NCBI GenBank assembly: GCA_944386455.1
Contig: CALXBC010000024.1
Coordinates: 1 to 37,336, forward strand
From: an uncultured Clostridia bacterium
GTDB lineage: Bacteria; Bacillota; Clostridia; Oscillospirales; Ruminococcaceae
Direction: 5' to 3'
DNA length: 37,336 nt
The notes beneath the pieces are model-generated. The model was not told the DNA's origin, did no database searches, and saw only the letters and a program-made list of their open reading frames with translations. Both the position numbers and the translations under genes were made by a program. Positions 1-8,270 of this stretch are shown here, in pieces. The stretch's first letter is position 1; every line of letters begins with the position of its first letter.

Positions 1-2
1 TA

Positions 3-24
3 CAACATAATCGACATTATGTTG
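3..24. repeat. perfect 9-bp inverted repeat at the left edge
   Basis: CAACATAAT and ATTATGTTG face each other across a 4-bp spacer (CGAC). The arms are perfect, and the element lies about 145 bp before the histidine kinase start. Its symmetry suits a dimeric DNA-binding protein or a recombinase core site. It has no T-tract and is AT-rich, so it is not a terminator. Nothing identifies the protein that would bind it. The rest of 25-167 shows no gene I can support. Confidence 0.5.
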
Positions 25-167
25 CAATTCATTCGCTGAGGGAGAGCAAATATATGAAACGGATCCGTTGATTATTTCTTCTGCAGCGGCAGACCGACAG
101 GATGCTTCTGCGCGGGAAAGAACGGACGGAGCATAGTGCATCCGCAGGGGAAACGGAGTAAAACCGC

Positions 168-1463
168 ATGGACGAGTTGAGATACGCCAATATTGCGCTG
201 GATATTTTCAGCATCATTTTATCTGTGCTGCCAATCGTTTACCTGGTCAGCAACCACCGGTACCGGCAAAAGCTGAACCAGTATTTCCTTGGCATCTGCA
301 TCTCCAATATTTTCATGATCGGGGGCGACCTGCCGGACTGGCTCCTGCCTACAGCCGCCGAAGCGTCGGAGAAATGTATCCTGTCTGCCGCCTCGGCGGT
401 CTACTACATAGCTTCCGCCTTTGTCCTGTATTTTTTTATATGGTACGTCATGGAATATCTGCGAATAACCGGGCGGGCAAAAAAATTCTGCTTACTGTAT
501 GCGCTGCTTTTATGCAGCGTGCAGGTCGTCTTCGCTGCGATCAGCCCCTTTACCGGTTCTATCTTCTATATAACGGATAACGGATATCAGCGCGGCCCGC
601 TGTTCCTGATTTCACAGTTTATCCCGCTGCTGTGCTATATGCTTTTCATGGCGCTGGTCATCATCTACCGGAAAAAGCTGCGGGTGCGGGAAGTTGTGTT
701 CTTTTTGCTGTACATCTTTATCCCGCTGGGCAGCGGCGCAGCTCAGATGGCCATGCGCGGGATCGCCGTGGTCAATGTGGGCGTCACCGTTGCCATCCTG
801 GTCATCCTCATGAACGTACAGTTTGAGCATGAGGTGACGATGAAGGAGCAGGAAAAGGAGTTGGCCGAACGGCGGATCGACATCATGCTCAGCCAGATCC
901 AGCCCCATTTTCTGTATAACTCCTTGGCGGCTATCCATCATTTGTGCGAAACCGATCCGGAAACGGCAAAAAAGGCGATCGGAAAATTCTCGAAATTCCT
1001 GCGGGGGAACATGGACAGCCTGAAAAAGCGTGAGCCGATCCCTTTCGGGGCTGAACTGAACCATGTCATGAATTATCTATACCTGGAGCAGCAGCGGTTT
1101 GGGGACAAACTTCAGGTGATCTACCAAATCAAAACAGAGGATTTTATGATCCCGCCCCTTACCCTTCAGCCATTGGTGGAAAACGCCGTGCAACACGGCA
1201 TCCTGAACCGGAAAAACGGCGGTACGATCATCATCCGCACCGAGGAAACGGATGAGTACGCCGTGGTGACGGTGGCCGACAACGGTGTCGGGATAGAGAA
1301 CGCGAAAGAGCGCACAGTTTTAGGAGAACATTCCCATATCGGTATTCCCAACGTCCGCAGCCGGCTGGAAGAAATGGTGGAGGGCAACATGGAAATCGAA
1401 AGCAGCGGCCGTGGGACAACGATCACCATCCGCATCCCTTGGACGGGAGGACTTGGCATATGA
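168..1463 (+). CDS. 7-TM sensor histidine kinase (LytS/YesM-type His_kinase domain)
   Basis: Sensor kinase of a two-component pair, expected in the cytoplasmic membrane. The first 220 or so residues contain about seven hydrophobic segments (roughly 8-28, 40-60, 75-98, 107-127, 145-166, 176-197, 200-220). A short coiled linker follows, then the His_kinase (PF06580) phosphoacceptor motif QIQPHFLYNSL with the His at residue 247. A GHKL ATPase domain follows, with N box (LVENAVQHGI) and G boxes (ADNGVGI, GRGTTITIRIP). The ATG at 168 has GGAG about 9 nt upstream. The stop overlaps the response regulator start (ATGA), so the two are translationally coupled. The signal is unknown. The position just ahead of the pilus genes suggests it controls pilus expression (inference). 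Confidence 0.93.
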   Translation: MDELRYANIALDIFSIILSVLPIVYLVSNHRYRQKLNQYFLGICISNIFMIGGDLPDWLLPTAAEASEKCILSAASAVYYIASAFVLYFFIWYVMEYLRITGRAKKFCLLYALLLCSVQVVFAAISPFTGSIFYITDNGYQRGPLFLISQFIPLLCYMLFMALVIIYRKKLRVREVVFFLLYIFIPLGSGAAQMAMRGIAVVNVGVTVAILVILMNVQFEHEVTMKEQEKELAERRIDIMLSQIQPHFLYNSLAAIHHLCETDPETAKKAIGKFSKFLRGNMDSLKKREPIPFGAELNHVMNYLYLEQQRFGDKLQVIYQIKTEDFMIPPLTLQPLVENAVQHGILNRKNGGTIIIRTEETDEYAVVTVADNGVGIENAKERTVLGEHSHIGIPNVRSRLEEMVEGNMEIESSGRGTTITIRIPWTGGLGI

Positions 1464-2266
1464 ATTTCTTAGTTGTTGACGATGAGCCGCTGCAGCTCCG
1501 GGAAATCGCATCCGTCCTGCGGAGGCTACGACCGGAGGCCGAAATTTTTCCCTATACATGGCCGGACGAAGCGCTGGAATCGGCGAAAGCGCATCCGATG
1601 GATGTTACTTTCCTGGATATTCAAATGGGCGGAATGACCGGGTTGGAGCTGGCGGTACGGCTGAAAAAGGTAAAGCCGGATATCCATATCATTTTCGTGA
1701 CCGGGTACGCGGATTATGCGGTGGACGCCTTTGCCATGCACGCGACCGGTTATCTGCTCAAGCCTGTCACAGAGGAGGCGGTCAGCCGAGAACTGACCTT
1801 TGTTTACAGCGGCCGACCGTCTGAGAAGCGTATCCAGGTCAAGACTTTCGGCGGGTTTGACGTTTATGCGGACGGGCAGCCGGTTCGGTTCGGCCGGGCC
1901 AAAGCCAAGGAACTGCTGGCCTATCTCGTAGACCGCAGGGGATCGTCCGTTACGACAGGAGAAGCCTATGCTGCCCTATTTGAAGATGCGGAGGATACGC
2001 CGTCCGGCAAGTCGTATTTCCGCACTATTCTCCATGAGCTGATCGCGGCGCTGAAGAAAGCGCAGGCCGAGGAAATCCTGGTGAAAGGGCACAACAGCTT
2101 TGCGGTCGACCCGGAGACGTTCGACTGTGACTATTACCGGTTTTTACAGGGAGATCCCGCGGCGGTCAACGCCTTCCAAAACGACTATATGCAGTCCTAC
2201 AGCTGGGCGGAAATCCGGAATGCTGAACTGGATTTTCGGGAATACAGGGAGCCCGAACGCCGATAA
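1460..2266 (+). CDS. response regulator: receiver plus SARP/BTAD output domain (SAPR family)
   Basis: Cognate regulator of the preceding kinase. Residues 1-120 are a CheY-like receiver with acidic pair (VVDDEP), phosphoacceptor Asp53 in FLDIQM and the switch Lys in LLKPVTEE. From about residue 128 (IQVKTFGGFDVYADG) comes an OmpR-like winged helix of the SARP type, then a short BTAD-like helical tail (FDCDYYRFLQGD). Receiver-SARP proteins are the SAPR group of response regulators. An in-frame ATG exists at 1439, but 1460 is preferred: it overlaps the kinase stop, has GGGAGG upstream and gives the normal receiver N-terminus. SARP proteins activate transcription from direct repeats of about 11-bp periodicity, and such repeats lie right after this gene. 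Confidence 0.9.
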   Translation: MNFLVVDDEPLQLREIASVLRRLRPEAEIFPYTWPDEALESAKAHPMDVTFLDIQMGGMTGLELAVRLKKVKPDIHIIFVTGYADYAVDAFAMHATGYLLKPVTEEAVSRELTFVYSGRPSEKRIQVKTFGGFDVYADGQPVRFGRAKAKELLAYLVDRRGSSVTTGEAYAALFEDAEDTPSGKSYFRTILHELIAALKKAQAEEILVKGHNSFAVDPETFDCDYYRFLQGDPAAVNAFQNDYMQSYSWAEIRNAELDFREYREPERR

Positions 2267-2298
2267 AGCCAGAGCTTTGCAAAAGGCTCTGGCTTTTT
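2267..2298 (+). terminator. rho-independent terminator after the response regulator
   Basis: A perfect 9-bp stem (AGCCAGAGC / GCTCTGGCT) with a 10-nt loop is followed by TTTT. It begins at the base after the response-regulator stop. It separates the kinase/regulator unit from the pilus operon, which therefore needs its own promoter. Confidence 0.9.
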
Positions 2299-2306
2299 CT
2301 ATCCCG

Positions 2307-2342
2307 TTTGTTGCGCTTTTGTTGCGCTTGAGCTGATATACT
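2307..2342 (+). promoter_or_regulatory. candidate SARP-activated promoter of the pilus operon
   Basis: Two exact tandem copies of TTTGTTGCGCT lie at 2307-2317 and 2318-2328, a period of 11 bp. Exactly 8 bp after the second copy comes TATACT (2337-2342), a good -10 box. There is no recognisable -35 at 17 bp spacing (the bases there read CGCTTT), which fits an activator-dependent promoter. Direct repeats with 11-bp periodicity ending 8 bp before the -10 are the known SARP operator geometry. The gene immediately upstream encodes a SARP-type response regulator. The start codon of the next gene is 31 bp downstream of the -10. Confidence 0.65.
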
Positions 2343-2372
2343 GAACACAAATACATGCAGGGATGGGATATT

Positions 2373-3347
2373 ATGACGGTTCTGCTCGTTGACAGCGACA
2401 AACAGGCGCTGGACCGGGAAGCCAGGCGTCTGGCCGGCCGACAGTCCGGCATGATGGTCGTCCTTCACAGCAGCGCAGACGACGCCATAAAATTTGCGAT
2501 GCGACACGACGTCGATATCCTCTTTACCAGAAGCGTGCTGACGGAGATGACCGGCCCGGAACTGATCGAGAAGATCCGTCGGCTTCAGCCGAAGGTCGAG
2601 TGCCATATCCTCCGGAGAGATGAAGAAGTCCCCCGGATAATCCCTCATTCTGACGCCCATGACGGCAGTCTGAAAGAAAAGGAAAAAATAGATGAAAGAT
2701 CACATATACATAAAACAGAGAACAGGCAGCCGGCAGGCGGCTGTCCCCGTCAGGACGGGAAAAAGAAAGGCGATGACGATATGACTGAACAGGAGCTGCG
2801 GAGTTTAAGCAGGAAAGAGCTTTTGGAAATGATGATCGAGCAGGGAAAGGAACTGGAATTTGTCAAAGCGGAATACGAAAAGGATCTGGAATTTCTGAAA
2901 GCCGAGCACGAAAAAGAAATCACGTCCCTTAAAGCGGAACTGGAGGACGCCCGGAAGGCCCTGCAGAAACGGGAAATCGCCATTAATGAAGCAGGCTCCA
3001 TTGCGGTGGCTGCCCTTCAGGTCAACGGGGTTTTCGAAGCGGCGCAGGCCGCCAGCCAGCAGTATATTGAAAATATCCGCAGCCTCAGCGACCGGCAGGC
3101 ATCCATCTGCGCTAAGCGGGACGCGGACAGTCGGGCCGAAGCCGACCGGCGGCTCCGGGAGACGGCGGCGAAATGCGAGGATATGGAAACAGCCTGCCGG
3201 GAAAAATGCGTGGCGATGGAGGCGGACGCCAAACGGCGCTCGGAAGACTACTGGACCGAGGTTTCCACCCGCCTGCAGGCATTTTATGAAAACCATCAGG
3301 AACTGAAAAAGCTGCTGAACGTCGGTCTTACCATTCCCAAGGTATAA
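2373..3347 (+). CDS. degenerate receiver domain fused to a coiled-coil protein
   Basis: The first 110 or so residues are receiver-like: the start MTVLLVDSD keeps an acidic pair, and the motif DILFTRSVLTEMTGPEL aligns with the phosphoacceptor loop. Position 53, the Asp phosphorylated in receivers, is Arg (ILFTR), so phosphorylation there is not expected. A polar linker (about 110-136) follows, then a region starting MTEQELRSLSRKELLEMM that is a long Glu/Lys-rich coiled coil (about 150-200), and an Ala/Arg-rich helical tail to residue 324. From memory, the coiled-coil part resembles uncharacterised proteins found in other clostridial pilus loci. The ATG at 2373 is chosen over 2355 because GGGATGGG precedes it. 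An internal ATG at 2781 could start a separate coiled-coil protein. No signal peptide is visible, so it is probably cytosolic. Function unknown. Confidence 0.75.
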   Translation: MTVLLVDSDKQALDREARRLAGRQSGMMVVLHSSADDAIKFAMRHDVDILFTRSVLTEMTGPELIEKIRRLQPKVECHILRRDEEVPRIIPHSDAHDGSLKEKEKIDERSHIHKTENRQPAGGCPRQDGKKKGDDDMTEQELRSLSRKELLEMMIEQGKELEFVKAEYEKDLEFLKAEHEKEITSLKAELEDARKALQKREIAINEAGSIAVAALQVNGVFEAAQAASQQYIENIRSLSDRQASICAKRDADSRAEADRRLRETAAKCEDMETACREKCVAMEADAKRRSEDYWTEVSTRLQAFYENHQELKKLLNVGLTIPKV

Positions 3348-3360
3348 ACGGGGCGCCGGT

Positions 3361-4116
3361 ATGAAACGGAAAAGAAACACGTCCTTTCCCACGCTCCAGC
3401 AGCTGGAAGCGGAACTGGCGCGGGAAAGAAGACGGGGATGGCATCAGCGGAAGCAAAGGCTGGGTTCCGCCGCCCCTCCGCCAAAGCAATCGGCGGAAAA
3501 GGATATCGGGCAAAAGGTGCGCCGGGACGGCATACCGGCAAAAGCCGTTCCTTCCCCGCCCATGGTAGAGCAGCTGGAAAAAGAATTAAAGAGGACAGCC
3601 TATCAGAAAAGGTTCCGGCGGATGGTGCGCAGCACTGTTTCCGCGCTGATCGTTGTGGCAGCCGCCGCTGTGCTGATTTCCAACCTGGTGCTCCCTATCC
3701 TGCGGATTTACGGCACCTCCATGATGCCGGCGCTGACAGACGGGGACATTGTTGCCGCCGTCCGCAGCGGCTCCTATGAACGCGGGGATGTCATCGCTTT
3801 TTACTATAACAACAAAATCCTGGTCAAGCGCGTCGTCGGGCTGCCAGGCGAATGGGTGGATATCGACGGGCAGGGTCAAGTGAGCATCGACGGCGAGCCG
3901 CTTGACGAGCCGTATCTGGAAGAAAAGTCGCCGGGCGAATGCGATATCGAGCTGCCCTATCAGGTGCCGGACGGGAGGTATTTCGTCATGGGGGATCATC
4001 GCAGCGTATCCAGCGATTCCAGAAGCAGCGAGGTAGGCTGCGTCCCGGAGGAAAAGATTATCGGCAAGCTCATCTTCCGTCTGTGGCCGCTTGACGAATT
4101 CGGCGCAATCGAATAA
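3361..4116 (+). CDS. lepB: signal peptidase I (S26 family) with N-terminal cytosolic extension
   Basis: Membrane-bound serine protease that removes signal peptides. Here it probably serves the pilus proteins encoded next. One membrane segment (about 89-115) precedes box B, GTSMMPALTDGD, with nucleophile Ser120. The general base is Lys156 in KRVVGLPGE, and the GDHRSVSSDSR box is present. The first 85 residues are unusual: a basic, charged extension with two related motifs, LQQLEAELARERRR and VEQLEKELKRTAYQKR. Only the second abuts the membrane segment. The pilus-linked clostridial signal peptidases I know of usually carry one such motif. The start at 3361 is 13 nt after the previous stop, with only a weak ribosome binding site, suggesting translational coupling. 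Confidence 0.9.
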   Translation: MKRKRNTSFPTLQQLEAELARERRRGWHQRKQRLGSAAPPPKQSAEKDIGQKVRRDGIPAKAVPSPPMVEQLEKELKRTAYQKRFRRMVRSTVSALIVVAAAAVLISNLVLPILRIYGTSMMPALTDGDIVAAVRSGSYERGDVIAFYYNNKILVKRVVGLPGEWVDIDGQGQVSIDGEPLDEPYLEEKSPGECDIELPYQVPDGRYFVMGDHRSVSSDSRSSEVGCVPEEKIIGKLIFRLWPLDEFGAIE

Positions 4117-4150
4117 ACTCACAAAACTGCTTACGGAAAGGAGGGACGGC

Positions 4151-7100
4151 ATGAAACTGCCGAAGAGGGAAGAAAAAATACGGGAATACGCGCGGGCGCA
4201 CAGGCTGCATAAACGCTGGTACAGGCTTACGGCTCTGCTGGCAGTTTTGTCAGCTATCGTGACAACAGCCGTCCTGATCCTTCCCGCCGTTACCATGGAA
4301 AACACCGGCTATGACTTTTCCGGAAATATCACAAGCGTCACAGTGGAACGGCAGCAGGACGGCCAATGGACCCAGAGCGATACGTTTACGGACGGCGATA
4401 CCGTCCGGGTCACCATCCGCTACGCCATCCCGGCGGGAGAGATCTGGGAGGACCGGCGGGATATGCACTACCAGCTCCCCGCCGGCATTGCCCTGGAGCA
4501 GACGGAGACGGGCGATGTGTATCTGGAAGACGGGCGGCGGGCCGGCGCCTACACCATCTCCCTGGAGGGCTTGATCAACATCACCTTTGATGAGGCTTTT
4601 GCCAACGGCGAAGCATTTTCCGGGAACCTCTATTTCCAGGGCTCCATCGCCCTGGCGGAACTGGAAGAGGGTGAGGAGATCACATTCGGCGGAACAGGCG
4701 GAACCATCACCGTAGTGCCCGGGGAGAAGCGATACAGCCTGAAAATCGGAAAGGCCGGCTTCTATATCCGGGACGAAGAGACGGCAGGGCTGTATGAAGG
4801 CCTGGGTCTTAAAACGGAAGCGGAACAGCTGATCTATAACCTGTCGGTCTATACCAGCAAGGATACGGACGGAAGCGATGGCCCCATCACCGTCCACGAC
4901 CAATTCACGCACACGCCCGCCGGCAGCCGCGTTATCTATGACGAAAACAATATCGTGATTTATAAACGGGCCTTTGACGTGGACGGAAAGCCTATCAGCA
5001 TCACAATGACCGGCTATACCGTCAAATATACGCAGCAGTACGGGACGGGCGGCGGTGAGGCCGGCAGCTTCACCATCACCGGCCTGCCGGCACTGGGAGA
5101 AAACGAGGCCTATGACATCTATTATACCGCCAGGCTGCAGGACGCTGCGGATACCTCTAACGGCTATATAGCGGTATCCAATGAAGCCGCAGCCAAAGAC
5201 AGCTCCCAGACAGTTACCGCCGAAGCCGCCGTGGAGATCAGCCGACGTATGGTACATAAGGAGGCCGCCGTCAACGAGGGCACCGGCAACGTGCAGTGGA
5301 CGGTCATCCTGAATGAAGACGGCCGGGATCTGAGCGGCCGGACATTCCGGGACGAGATGACCTATACTCTGAATGGTACGGCCGCGGAATATAACCCGGA
5401 GGACATCCGGAGCCTCCGGGTGACGGCTTACGAACTCAACGATGTCGGGCAGCAGTTGTCAAAGGGCGACGTAACGGCAGCATTTGAAGCGCTGCTCGGA
5501 TTTGAGAACGGCGCCATGACGGTTTCATTCCCGGCAGCCGGAGCGTGGCCGGAAGGGCTTTCTTCCGACTGGATTTATGAAATCGTTTACGAGACGCCCT
5601 ATCCGGAGGGGGCGGAGATTGGAGAACAGATTACCTTTACGAACACCGCCCGGCTGGACGGATATCACATAACCGTGAACTGGGGGAGCAAAGTCCCGGA
5701 GGTCGGCTACGGACTGGTAAAGAGAAGCACCGGTCATGATCTGAACACCGGGACAGATGTTGGTATGATAAACTGGGAGTCCGCCGTAAGCTACCCGTCT
5801 GTTGGCTTTGAACTGGAAAGGCTCCAATACATGGACTGGATGCCGGACGCCTATTATGACGAGGGCGGACGGTTTATTCCGGGCAGCCATTACACCACGA
5901 CCGCCACGCTGAGGGATACGCTGCGCATTGAAAACGCAGCGGGACAGAAGCTTGTTTGGGGAGAGGATTTCACCGTCAGCGCGGCGTATGCGACGGATAT
6001 GCCGGAATATGATACATTCCAAACGGCGTGGAACAACACAGAAACCATTTTCGCACAGAACTTGACCGAGCTGACGGACGGGACGGACAGCGACAAGCCC
6101 ATCACACTGTTCTGCATCACCTTTACGGAAGCATCCCGGACGAAGCTGGAAGGCGGTCAGCGCCTGTACATCCGCTATCAAACGCTGTTGGACCGTCAGG
6201 GAGTGACAGACGGCAATCTGGTGAAGATCGACAATGTCGGAGCGATTTTGGGGCACACAGTACAGACGGGGCTGGAGACCGCCTTCCATGAGCAGCTGCG
6301 CAAGCAGGTCAGCAACACCGGTATGGCTACAACCGTAACCGACTTGAATCTGGAATCTGACGTCTATGTGGACGGCCCGGTCAATATTGATCTGGGTGAC
6401 ACCGGCGGCAAATTGTACTACCGCATCCTGTTCTACAACTTTGGAGACAGCATTTCGTTCCATGATGATATGCTGGAAAAATTCTATGGGCACATTACAT
6501 TCCATAATCTTTTTATGTATTGCGATGCGGCAACCGGGAATAGGTTTACCGCGCAAACCAAGTCATACCTGGACGATACGGATGCGTCTAACGGCAATTA
6601 TACGCTGAAAAATCTCGGCCGGTTCAAAGACTGCATCATCGGCCTGTACTATTCCATCGACGTGAGCGGCGACGAGGCGCTGGCGGATTTGGAAGAAGGA
6701 GAAACCCATACCTACACCAATACCGTGGAATGGACGGGCGTCGGCGGGGATTTCTCCACCGCCCACGTCGCCAGCAGCGAGCCCACTTTGAAAAAGGACA
6801 GCACACTGGTCACGGAAAACCGGGAGAGCCTGATCTATTACTATGTGACGATCAATCCTGAAAGCCGCGACCTGCACCCGGGCAGCAATTTGCTGGAACT
6901 GCGGGACAGCCTGACACTTCCCGCCGGGGCTTTAGCTACACTGCGGCCGGAGACCATCGGATTGTACCATTATGATCCCGGCAACGCCGCCGGACACTTC
7001 TTAGGCGAAGAAGTGACGGAGGAGGAGTTCGACAGGTTTGAGGCGGTCCGGACGGAGGGCGCCGCAAACACTTACACCTTCACTGTCCCCGACGGGATGG

Positions 7101-8206
7101 CCTGCGTGGTGGTCTACGCCTATGCGGTCAATCCGGGGACCAGCGCCCTGGATGAGATACCGGTGAACAACACCGCTGCCCTGCTGGGCCGGGCGGTCAT
7201 CTCCGCCGGGGACAACGTCACCATAAAAGCCCAGGAATCCGGAGGCCAGGTGAACAGGGCTACCCTGACTATCTATAAAATCGGCGGAAACGATGTTGCC
7301 AACCTGCTGCAGGGTGTGCTTTTTGACCTGTTCCGGTATGAACGGCAGGAAGACGGAAGCTACGGCTGGGTACGTACCGACCTGACAGCCAAGGGAGAAA
7401 TGGCCGAAGACGGAGGCTACCATTTCGTCACCGGCGGGGACGGCGTCGAGGGCGCTATCATCCTGAACTTTCTGGACGAGGCGGACGGAGACAGTTCCCA
7501 CTACAATACCCTCTACCGCCTGACGGAATTCCGGAGCATCGACGGATATCAGATCGACCCTACGCCCCGGTATTATGTGTGGGGGGAAGCTGGCAGGACG
7601 GAAGCGGAAACGGCTGCGCTCATGGCCGACACCCTCGCAAAAGCAGGGGTAAAATGGGAGCAGGTCACCTTCATCCCCTTCGGCGAGAGCAGGACGGAAA
7701 CCATCAACAACGAGCCTACTACCACGTCCATCTCCGTCACCAAGCAGTGGCAGGATCTGGACGGCAACGCGCTGACGGAAGAACTCCCGGGCAGCGTTAC
7801 CGTCACTCTGTATCAGATCGTAAACGGTGTGACGACAGAATATCAAGCAGAGGGAGTGACAAACCCTGCCGTCCTCAGCGAAGCTAACAACTGGTATTAC
7901 AGCTGGAAGAACCTTCCCAAAGAGATCGGCGGCCAGCCCGTCACCTATACTGTGGCGGAGAAACCTGTGGATGGCTGGGAGGCTGCCTACACATACCCCG
8001 ACGGGGGCGATGAGTCCACCGGCGTGGCTAAAGGCAATATAACCGTTACCAACATCAGAGATTCCGGCTATGTCCTGCCGGAGACCGGCGGGATCGGGCC
8101 AATCTTCTTTATAACCGCGGGACTGTTCCTCATCGGAGCGTCCGGCGTGGGATATTTATATCTGCGGCGGAGGCGCCGGCGGGAGGGGGATGCCCTGCCA
8201 CCCTGA
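4151..8206 (+). CDS. large LPETG-anchored adhesin, probable pilus tip protein
   Basis: A surface protein of 1351 aa. A basic N-terminus (KIREYARAHRLHKRWYR) precedes a hydrophobic export segment at about 26-46 ending ILPAVTME, a signal layout common in clostridial pilus adhesins. The middle holds several immunoglobulin-like, isopeptide-forming adhesin modules (for example RRMVHKEAAVNEG and LKKDSTLVTENRE starts followed by W/Y-x-V-x-IN strands). Near 1036-1170 is a SpaA-type domain (LTIYKIGG, ending LYRLTEFRSIDGYQ). Near 1190-1300 is a CnaB domain with Lys in SVTKQW, Glu in TYTVAEK and Asn in VTNIR. The sorting signal is LPETGGIG at 1309, a hydrophobic segment and an Arg-rich tail. The ATG at 4151 follows AAAGGAGG, so it is preferred over 4091, which lies inside the signal peptidase gene. 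Largest size and first pilin position suggest a tip role (inference). Confidence 0.9.
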   Translation: MKLPKREEKIREYARAHRLHKRWYRLTALLAVLSAIVTTAVLILPAVTMENTGYDFSGNITSVTVERQQDGQWTQSDTFTDGDTVRVTIRYAIPAGEIWEDRRDMHYQLPAGIALEQTETGDVYLEDGRRAGAYTISLEGLINITFDEAFANGEAFSGNLYFQGSIALAELEEGEEITFGGTGGTITVVPGEKRYSLKIGKAGFYIRDEETAGLYEGLGLKTEAEQLIYNLSVYTSKDTDGSDGPITVHDQFTHTPAGSRVIYDENNIVIYKRAFDVDGKPISITMTGYTVKYTQQYGTGGGEAGSFTITGLPALGENEAYDIYYTARLQDAADTSNGYIAVSNEAAAKDSSQTVTAEAAVEISRRMVHKEAAVNEGTGNVQWTVILNEDGRDLSGRTFRDEMTYTLNGTAAEYNPEDIRSLRVTAYELNDVGQQLSKGDVTAAFEALLGFENGAMTVSFPAAGAWPEGLSSDWIYEIVYETPYPEGAEIGEQITFTNTARLDGYHITVNWGSKVPEVGYGLVKRSTGHDLNTGTDVGMINWESAVSYPSVGFELERLQYMDWMPDAYYDEGGRFIPGSHYTTTATLRDTLRIENAAGQKLVWGEDFTVSAAYATDMPEYDTFQTAWNNTETIFAQNLTELTDGTDSDKPITLFCITFTEASRTKLEGGQRLYIRYQTLLDRQGVTDGNLVKIDNVGAILGHTVQTGLETAFHEQLRKQVSNTGMATTVTDLNLESDVYVDGPVNIDLGDTGGKLYYRILFYNFGDSISFHDDMLEKFYGHITFHNLFMYCDAATGNRFTAQTKSYLDDTDASNGNYTLKNLGRFKDCIIGLYYSIDVSGDEALADLEEGETHTYTNTVEWTGVGGDFSTAHVASSEPTLKKDSTLVTENRESLIYYYVTINPESRDLHPGSNLLELRDSLTLPAGALATLRPETIGLYHYDPGNAAGHFLGEEVTEEEFDRFEAVRTEGAANTYTFTVPDGMACVVVYAYAVNPGTSALDEIPVNNTAALLGRAVISAGDNVTIKAQESGGQVNRATLTIYKIGGNDVANLLQGVLFDLFRYERQEDGSYGWVRTDLTAKGEMAEDGGYHFVTGGDGVEGAIILNFLDEADGDSSHYNTLYRLTEFRSIDGYQIDPTPRYYVWGEAGRTEAETAALMADTLAKAGVKWEQVTFIPFGESRTETINNEPTTTSISVTKQWQDLDGNALTEELPGSVTVTLYQIVNGVTTEYQAEGVTNPAVLSEANNWYYSWKNLPKEIGGQPVTYTVAEKPVDGWEAAYTYPDGGDESTGVAKGNITVTNIRDSGYVLPETGGIGPIFFITAGLFLIGASGVGYLYLRRRRRREGDALPP

Positions 8207-8270
8207 TTTTTCCCTGCACAATTTCAAACCGTTTGTAATTTCTGCCAAAAATGAAAGGAGCAATAACAAA

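Noticed and set aside
29-217. 62-aa frame on the - strand at the left edge
   Set aside because: No similarity I can see, overlaps the kinase start and lacks a ribosome binding site.
4250-6556. Long frames on the - strand inside the adhesin gene (335 and 343 aa)
   Set aside because: They lie antisense to a gene with a clear product, show no recognisable domain, and arise from the G+C-rich codon use of the adhesin.
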